A stretch of 64,000 bases of DNA, from positions 4,643,424 through 4,707,423 of the forward strand of contig OY987231.1 in the NCBI GenBank assembly GCA_963920705.1, in the 5' to 3' direction. Below, piece by piece: positions 56,943 to 64,000 of this stretch (the first letter of the stretch is position 1; every line of letters starts with the position of its first letter). Both the position numbers and the translations under genes were made by a program. The notes beneath the pieces are model-generated. The model ran no database searches. It was not told the DNA's origin and was given only the letters and a program-made list of their open reading frames with translations. Source of the DNA: Odiellus spinosus (lineage: Eukaryota; Arthropoda; Arachnida; Opiliones; Phalangiidae).

Positions 56943-56982
56943 ATGTCGAGGAGAAAACAATCGAATCCCAAACCTCTCAAGA
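56943..56982 (+). CDS. First coding exon of a NuRD-recruiting zinc-finger factor (MSRRKQ N terminus)
   Basis: ATG opens MSRRKQSNPKPLK, then the phase-1 base A and a consensus donor GTAAGT. The N-terminal motif MSRRKQ.(N/K)P is the known RBBP4/NuRD-binding peptide of several zinc-finger transcription repressors: FOG/ZFPM, SALL, BCL11 and ZNF423/ZNF521. In these genes it is characteristically carried on a very short first coding exon followed by a long intron, as here. KPLK after the motif is closest in feel to FOG and ZNF423/521, but thirteen residues cannot decide. The following exons (zinc fingers) are not in the window, so the first intron exceeds 7 kb. Upstream in-frame sequence (SESIRAAEL) lacks an ATG. 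The gene is preceded by a desert with GATA clusters, in line with a developmental regulator. Confidence 0.75.
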
Positions 56983-57298
56983 GTAAGTGCCGTTTATTGT
57001 CTTATAATCGCGGTCTTGTATTTCTTGTCCGAAATCAACGATTTATTACCGCGTTGCCGCGATCGCTCGCCGGAATTTAACAGACCCATTTTTATTGTAA
57101 AAGAGTTACATAACTTGTCTCGATCGCGTAGTTAAGCCAGTTTAGAAGCGACTTGGCGGAGTTCGCCGCGAGTCAAAATTGAATTTTTCGCGGGAAACTG
57201 GACGCTATATAAAACTGGCTTATACGAGGCAGTTAATAGGTCCCAGCTCGCGCGGAAACGCGAGCTCCAACACACGCGCGAGTCAAACGACAATAGAG
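56983..57298 (+). other. Start of inferred first intron
   Basis: Unique, CpG-bearing DNA (cgcgatcgctcgccgg, cgcggaaacgcgagctcc); could hold intronic promoter-proximal elements. Confidence 0.4.
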
Positions 57299-57470
57299 TC
57301 GCGTTCACACTAGAGACTTTGAAACGTTTTGGAAAAATTAGATTGTAAAACGTTTAGGGTCAACTGATATAGAGATCTTTAGTCAATTAATGTAATTAAT
57401 GACTTAAAAAGTTGATTGGAACATTAAAAGCGTTATTAAAACGATTTCAAAGTGTCAAGTGTGAACGTGT
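57299..57470. mobile_element. Family F MITE, copy 6
   Basis: Left gcgttcacactagagacttt, right aagtgtcaagtgtgaacgt; about 172 bp, with agcgttattaaaacgatttc inside. Confidence 0.8.
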
Positions 57471-57663
57471 ATCAAATTCAATCATTTCGCGACGAAAAAC
57501 GCGTTATCCTTAACGTTATAATAGGATTAACGCGTTTCGGTTTTTAATTTCTCGCTTACCTAAATATATAGTTAATAGAAGTCAGGTGTCTCGTGAGGAC
57601 ACGCGTGCCATAAAAATTGCGAATACAGGCAAAATTGCCGATATCATTTATTTTTTCACTATA

Positions 57664-57768
57664 AAGGCGGATGCACACAGACCTATTATCACGCTTTTCA
57701 CGCTCATAGAAGTTTAATCAGCGCGCGAGCGTGAAACGCGTGAAAATAGGTCTGTGTGAATCCGGCTT
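57664..57768. mobile_element. 105-bp foldback element
   Basis: Arms of about 40 bp: aaggcggatgcacacagacc and ttttcacgctc against their inverses (ggtctgtgtgaatccggctt). Almost the whole element is stem. It is followed directly by a second small inverted pair (tttccacttatagctcgc at 57775 and inverse near 57850). Confidence 0.75.
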
Positions 57769-57852
57769 AATTTCCACTTATAGCTCGCACGTTTTTGCAC
57801 GTGCAAAGTTTTTAGGCCGTTTTTACATTTTTTACACGCGAGCTAATGGAAA

Positions 57853-58659
57853 CTAGGCTTAACTAGCTTGTTTTCCAGCCCAAAATATTAGCTTACTGCC
57901 GATAAAAGCTAATTGGCGCTGTATACTATAGAGTATAGAGCGAGGTAATTGTTACGAAACTCGCGACAAATCAATTTATATAACACAGGTTATAATGTAA
58001 TAGAATAAATGTTCAATTATTGTTGGCGTCGAGTAAAAATAAAAAGAATATACCTTTCAAATAAACAAGTCGAACAAATTGCATAAATTATAGTTACTGA
58101 CGATTTTCGCAAAAAACAATGTACGCTACGTGAAAAACGATTTATTTAATTGCCAGATTTGCCCCTTTCGATTTGAAAACTAAACTAATTCACCAAAAAT
58201 TTAGAAAAAATTTAAAGAAATAGATCTTAGATCATGATTTGGAAATTAATGCCTGTATATAATTTTAAATTATGTTAATAACATTTAATGTAACATTTAA
58301 TTTGATGTAGACCTCTGCACTAACGGCAATATTAATTATATTTAGCTATATGTGGGCTTTTTAAAGATACTATAGTTACAATATATATATGATTAAAAAG
58401 AAAAATTGCTAGCTTTAACTGAAGAATAATAATATTAATAGTTTATTTAAAATTTGATTTAACGAAACTTTAAATAACTTTTAATTATACCGCATCTGAT
58501 TAGAACAACGTCAACGACATATTTAAGTTTAATTCGGGTCCGTTTAACTTGCCTATCAAATATTATTTCATATTATTTCTAATCCCCTTGAACAAAAGCA
58601 ATTTTTCTTTCAAGGGTGCAACATTTTAACCAGGAATTAGTTTAAACCGTCTTAAAAGT
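57853..58659. other. AT-rich spacer
   Basis: Nothing recognised. Confidence 0.4.
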
Positions 58660-58660
58660 T

Positions 58661-58708
<48 letters not shown>
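58660..58708. repeat. (TAA)n microsatellite
   Basis: About 16 uninterrupted triplets; a shorter run follows at 58779-58808. Confidence 0.95.
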
Positions 58709-58710
<2 letters not shown>

Positions 58711-59348
58711 AAATTTATTTAAATATTGGGGATTTACATTTTTAGAGGGGAAGGGCGAAGTCATATGTTGACTTTTAATAATAATAATAATAATATAATA
58801 ATAATAATTAAAAAGTATGGAAGAAATTGTACGATACAGAAAATTAAGATATTAATTAAAAATTTCGTGAAATTTGAAAATCCACGTTCCCGTCCAAATA
58901 AAATCAGTAAAATAGTAGAATATCTCCTCGGAGGAAATCTTATAATTTCGGCGGAAACAAATATTTTCGTTACCTTACAAGCGAGGGAAGGAAAAAGGTA
59001 ACACAGGATGAACACGTTTCCTTTATTTTATCATTTTTTCCTATAATTTCAATGTGTTCCTACAAATTCCTATAATTTCGACCTTTTTCCTATATTTTCC
59101 TATCTTTCAAGATTTCTTTCCAAGTTGAGTTTTCACCGCTTGTTTTTAATGTACTTATATGCCGCATAAAAACCATTAAAATTAAATTAATATTTTTAAT
59201 AGATATTGGGGCTCAAAAACTACAAAATTTAAGTGAAAACGTTTTGGGAACATTGGTCAAGTGTTCTATTTTTCACTGTGTTTAGTTTTAGAATTAGAAA
59301 TAAGGTTTTCATCCTTTAAAAAACGCGAATTTTATTATAACTTCATAT
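58709..59348. other. Spacer
   Basis: 59030-59110 has early units of tttcctataatttc type. 59160-59250 matches 10015-10110. No gene. Confidence 0.45.
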
Positions 59349-59720
59349 TTGAAACCTAAATTTTCCAATAATTTCAGTAATTCTCCTATATTTTCCTATA
59401 ATTTCAGTAATTCTTCAATATTTTCCTATAATTTCAGTCAATCTCCTATATTTTCCTATAATTTCAGTAATTCTCCTATATTTCTCTATAATTTCAGTAA
59501 TTCTATATTTCCGTATAATTTCAGTAATTCTAATAAATTTCAATAATTCTCCTAAATTTCAGTAATTATCCTATATGTTCCTATAATTTCAGTAATTCTC
59601 CTATATTTTCCTATAATTTCAGTAATTCTCCTATATTTCATTATATTTTCAGTAATTCTCCTATATTTCCCTATAATTTCAGTAATTCTCCTATATTTTC
59701 CTATATTTCTAAAAGCAATT
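59349..59720 (+). repeat. 30-bp minisatellite
   Basis: About 12 units with core ttttcctataatttcagtaa and ttctcctata. Because 30 is a multiple of three an open frame results (SYNFSNSPIF type), judged artefactual. Confidence 0.93.
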
Positions 59721-60539
59721 ACTATAATTTGTTATTGATAGAAAATATCCTATTTTCTTTTTAATTTTTTTTACGTCACCTTGACGTAACCTAACCCAAC
59801 CTAAAAGCTTCCCTCATTGACTGATCTCTTAACTCGGGCAGGCTATTTACCAGTTAACCCTAATTTTTTGATAACTTTAAAAATATTTATTTCCGCCCAA
59901 AAATTTATTTTCCTAATATATTCATATTTAAACGTATTATCGAAATAGTAGAAAAACCATTCAAATTTCCTCCAGAAGCTTTAACTCCAATCCAAATGTT
60001 CTATTTGGCGCCGTTTTCGAATTGATTCGTTTACAACAAAATTTCCTAATATATAATACATTATATTTGTAAAAGTTGTATTAGGGATGGTGGGATAGTG
60101 TGTTTTTTTGGGGCGCGCGTGAGAAAGCGACGAAAAAGATAAGACTAAGAGATACGCGGTGGCTGCTATCACGTGACAAACAATCTTATCTCGGAGAAAG
60201 ATCGATTTCTTTGCCGAGAGAGAAAGAGAGACGAAGAGGGGAGATGGTGGTGGTGGGGATCTCGGCCTTATCTTATAATGCCACGCAGCTCCGATGCCAG
60301 ATACGGATAGATCCCCGAACTGCAAAGGGAAAATATCACCGAGAAACTATAGATAATAAAGTCTGATATTCGGATCCAACTCTCTGATAAATCAATCTTT
60401 AGCTAGGCCTATTATTATAGGGAATAACTAATAGCTGATTCGTCGAGTGCTCCGAATCTCTACGAATCTATTGATCTAGAGATGAATTTGAAATATTTGA
60501 TAAATAAATATACGCAGTGGTGTCAACGGAACCTTCAAG
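59721..60539. other. Spacer with a GATA-bearing unique island
   Basis: 60090-60370 is unique, with aaaagataagactaagag, caatcttatctcggag and ggccttatcttataatg, i.e. several GATAAG words, and GA runs. Possible intronic enhancer. Confidence 0.4.
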
Positions 60540-61690
60540 TGAATTTATAGGAAATATTGGAGACTATTTAAAATTATAGGAATTTATTTATAGTAGACTT
60601 CAAAATTATAGGAATTTATTTATAGTAGACTTCAAAATTTTAGGAATTTATTTATAGGAGACTATTTAAAATTATAGGAATTTATTTATAGTAGACTTCA
60701 AAATTATAGGAATTTATTTATAGTAGACCTCAAAATTTTAGGAATTTATTTATAGGAGACTATTTAAAATTATAGGAATTTATTTATAGGAGACTATTTA
60801 AAATTATATAAATTTATTTATAAGAGAATATTTAAAATTATAGGAATTTATTTATAGGAGACTATTTAAAATTATACGAATTTATATAATAGACTTTAAA
60901 ATTATAGTAACTTATTTGTAGGGGACTATTTGAAATTATAGGAATTTATTTATATAGGAGACTATTTAAAATTATAGGAATTTATTTAATTAGGAGACTA
61001 TTTAAAATTATAGGAATTTATTTAATTAGGAGACTTTAAAATTACAGGAATTTATTTAATTAGGAGACTTTAAAATTACAGGAATTTATTTAATTAGGAG
61101 ACTATTTAAAATTATAGGAATTTATTTAATTAGGAGACTATTTAAAATTATAGGAATTTATTTAATTAGGAGACTTTAAAATTATAGGAATTTATTTAAT
61201 TAGGAGACTATTTAAAATTATAGGAATTTATTTAATTAGGAGACTATTTAAAATTATAGGAATTTATTTAATTAGGAGACTTTAAAATTATAGGAATTAA
61301 ATGGCGATTATTAAAACTTATGAATTTATTTAATTATGAAACTATTTAAAATTATAGGAATTTATTTAATTATGAAACTATTTAAAATTACAGGAATTTA
61401 TTTAATTATGAAACTATTTAAAATTACAGGAATTTATTTAATTATGAAACTATTTAAAATTATAGGAATTTATTTAATTATGAAACTATTTAAAATTATA
61501 GGAATTTATTTAATTATGAAACTATTTAAAATTATAGGAATTTATTTAATTATGAAACTATTTAAAATTATAGGAATTTATTTAATTATGAGACTATTTA
61601 AAATTATAGGAATTTATGAGACTATTTAACATTATATGAATTTATACGAAACTATTTAAAATTATAGGAATTTTATTGTAAGGCATTGAA
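60540..61690. repeat. 32-36-bp AT-rich minisatellite
   Basis: More than 30 units around aaaattataggaatttattt. Early units carry atagtagacttc or ataggagactatt, middle units aattaggagac, and the last block (61324-61620) has a clean 36-bp unit with attatgaaactattt, giving an open KLFKIIGIYLI frame that is not a gene. Confidence 0.95.
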
Positions 61691-62679
61691 AAAAATAAGA
61701 AAATATAGGAAATATGGAAAGTTTGGTCACCATGTTCAAAATGTATGAGATTTTGGGGAGTGTCGATCGCTCGGTTCTACACAGTTGAACTCACCCAGTA
61801 AAAATATAGTAACGTATTCGGAAGACACCAAAAACCAAAAAGGCCCCCTTTTAGGACCAAAGGCCCTCCCGCTGACCCCATTGTATATTATGGGGCTAAC
61901 CTTTGACCGATTTTGAGTTTGAATGGAGTTAATAGGGGAGGCTTGTTCTTGGAGAATTGTAGAGCTTGAGGTCGTTCGAGATAGATATTAAAAAGCACGC
62001 GCTTATCTCTCCGTTCGCGGGCTTATTATAGATATCCTATAGGGGTAGGAAGGAGAGGTCGTTCCGCTAGCGAGCCTCGCCGAATAATTTATATCTCTAG
62101 ATGGGCATCTTATTTTTTGCCGTTCCTTATCTCGCTGAGTGTTTGTCGAGACTTAATGCGAGAGATATCCGTACATTATATGGAAAATATATTTTCGATA
62201 AGAGCCTTCGAATTTATCGCGAGTATAAGAAGCGATTGCTGGTGAGATACCCAAATTCTTATCGCCTGCAACTCTGGTGATTTTCCATCAACCCAGTTCC
62301 ACCCCTAACCTCCCCCCCCTTCACGTTGAAACACCAATATATTTTAAGCCTAATTAAATTCAATTTGCAAGATCTCTCTTATAGCCCAGATACCTATAAC
62401 TGCTTTTCAATCAATCGCGTGACCCCTATATTGACCTGGCGCCGTGTCCGACAAGTAAATGACCCCCGAGCTGGTTATTCGATCGATTCAGGACTCACGG
62501 GCTGATAATTTAATAATACGACAATTGGGTTTGAAAAATCACGATAAAGAAAACTAAATGATGCGATGTTCGCCTTTGATGGCAATTTTTAATTTCGATC
62601 CTATAATACCTCGATCTTTGATATATAAATGTCGTTTAAATCAAAATTACCATGATTATTATTATTTTGGGTTAAAAAC
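61691..62679. other. Spacer with a unique island
   Basis: 61960-62300 is unique and includes gcttatctctccgttcg, ccttatctcgctgagtg, cgataagagcc and tcttatcgcctgc, four GATAAG-type words. Candidate regulatory DNA. Confidence 0.4.
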
Positions 62680-63138
62680 AGAGGTCTTACATCGCTGCTC
62701 AATATTGCCTCTTCGGGGAAAAGTGATTTCTAGAGACGGGTGGCGCCATCCGCGAGACGGGGATAAACGATGGAAAGACCCAGAATTCCATATAAATGTT
62801 CTGATCGTCAATTATTAGCAAAGCTAGCGCCATCTACCCAAATGGGTAATCGGCCACAAACACGTGTTTTTCAAGGCTTAAGAGATTTCAAACTCGCGCC
62901 TTTTGCAAATATGACCGGAACACGTCATAGTTTAGGATAGTTTTAGAAACTAAATACGCTCTTTTCACACACTTGAACTTCGGACGAAAGGTGAGATGGA
63001 AAGTTCGGATAGGTGTTGTCAAAGCCACGTATTATCCCATCCGATTCACAGATGGCGCTACACTCAACCCGTTTGTTTGTCGACGACATAGATGTTGTGA
63101 GAAGAGACATCTCTATAGCGCAGCGTTGTAAGATCTCT
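62680..63138. mobile_element. Family D element, best full copy
   Basis: 459 bp. Ends agaggtcttacatcgctgc and inverse of agatcttacaacgctgcgc. It carries ggtggcgccatccgc (about 62740), gcgccatct (62827-62835) and agatggcgc (63050-63058). No transposase frame. No target duplication resolved. Confidence 0.85.
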
Positions 63139-63762
63139 TGATAAATCAAATTAATGTCATTTACGCTAAATTAAACTACAGAAATGAATGTCCCACGCAG
63201 CTACCTTGACACGCGAAGGAAAAATATTTAATATAGGTTGCGTGGCATCGCGAATGAAGGTAATCCTGGCTGGCGGTGAATGTCGGGAGCACGCTTGGCT
63301 AGCTATTCGATATTTATATTTTTTCGTTCGTTATATCTAAAATCTAAATTAAGTTTAGATTAGTAAAACTTCCGTTAGCGGAATTTACGTTGATATAGAT
63401 TATAATCTATAAATATTACGTATATGTACATATTATTTTGTTCGAATGCCGTCGGAATACGTATTCGATATTTTGGGGAGTCCAAAGCGCGGCGTAATCT
63501 CAATCTCTCCGGGTCTTGTTTTGACGAAACAATCCTTATATATTCTATACGCATCGACGATTACGAACAAACCACCAAAAAAAATATAACCACCCTCCCC
63601 AAGAGAGGACCCCCTAAAAAAATCTAACTCCATTTTACGTTAGGTATCAGAGTTTTTCGCTACCTTACACTTTACCCAAATACTGTATATAAATATACGA
63701 CTTATAATCAGAAGCGTCGCGACAAGTACGTAACGAGGCTACCTCCTTGTTAAGCCAAATGA
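63139..63762. other. Spacer
   Basis: Unique AT-rich DNA. Frames at 63424-63633 on both strands have no family likeness. Confidence 0.35.
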
Positions 63763-63947
63763 AGTCCCATTCAGACTATAGGATTTTTGCTCAAAAACAT
63801 AGGGTACAACTAATCCAAAGTTGTACAGCTTTTGGTGATTCAACATTGCGATTTTTATCGCACCATCGACCGATTTGTACAACTAAAATTGTACCTCAAA
63901 AGTTGGGCGAGGGTTTTCAGCGAAAATCCTATAGTCTGAATGGACCT
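63763..63947. mobile_element. 185-bp MITE
   Basis: Ends tcccattcagactataggat and the near-exact inverse (atcctatagtctgaatgga), about 27 bp with gatttttgctcaaaa/ttttcagcgaaaatc inside. TTAA follows on the right (63947-63950). Confidence 0.82.
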
Positions 63948-64000
63948 TAAGCTAAGGTAAATATATACATGTAAAATAATTAAATAAAAAAAAGAGGCGG

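Noticed and set aside
63747..63950. 67-codon frame as a gene
   Set aside because: It coincides with the 185-bp MITE, including both terminal repeats.

Overview
The window looks like metazoan nuclear DNA: AT-rich, with intron-split genes, TTAGG-type words and many small DNA transposons. An invertebrate, probably an arthropod, is my guess from the repeat style and TAGGTTAGG-like words; nothing in the sequence proves the clade. No prokaryotic features are present. Gene models were built by hand from splice signals and family resemblance.

Region 1 (1-13.5 kb) holds the genes. A TAF4 gene (TFIID subunit 4) runs on the minus strand. Seven exons, covering the N terminus through the TAFH/NHR1 domain, lie at 6040-3288. 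The histone-fold C terminus is missing, and a 3.2-kb minisatellite at 1-3200 occupies the place of the next intron. Head-to-head with TAF4, sharing a 0.74-kb promoter interval, is LSM14 (Scd6/Trailer hitch family, P-body mRNA repressor): 7 exons, 449 aa, 6790-9116. A CCNDBP1/GCIP-like gene follows at 11724-13517 (5 exons, 343 aa).

Region 2 (13.5-56 kb) is a gene desert without transposase, reverse transcriptase or gag-pol reading frames. It is packed with non-autonomous elements: a tRNA-like SINE (two copies with 14-15 bp target duplications), two inverted-repeat families next to TTAA (called A and B), a family with CTCF-like motifs (D), a family with ends like ACGTTCACACTAG (F), a hAT-type MITE, several TA-flanked MITEs and a recent non-autonomous LTR retrotransposon with LTRs that look identical. 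Nesting is deep: at 41.5-43 kb four elements sit inside one another. Between repeats lie unique, CpG-containing islands with many GATAAG sites, densest at 38.36-38.68 kb.

Region 3 (56-64 kb) contains what I read as the first coding exon (56943-56982, plus strand) of a zinc-finger transcription factor with the NuRD-recruiting MSRRKQ N terminus (FOG/SALL/BCL11/ZNF423-521 type), followed by a consensus splice donor. The rest of the gene would lie beyond the right edge. If so, the desert is its upstream regulatory territory and 57-64 kb is its first intron, which carries more minisatellites and MITEs.
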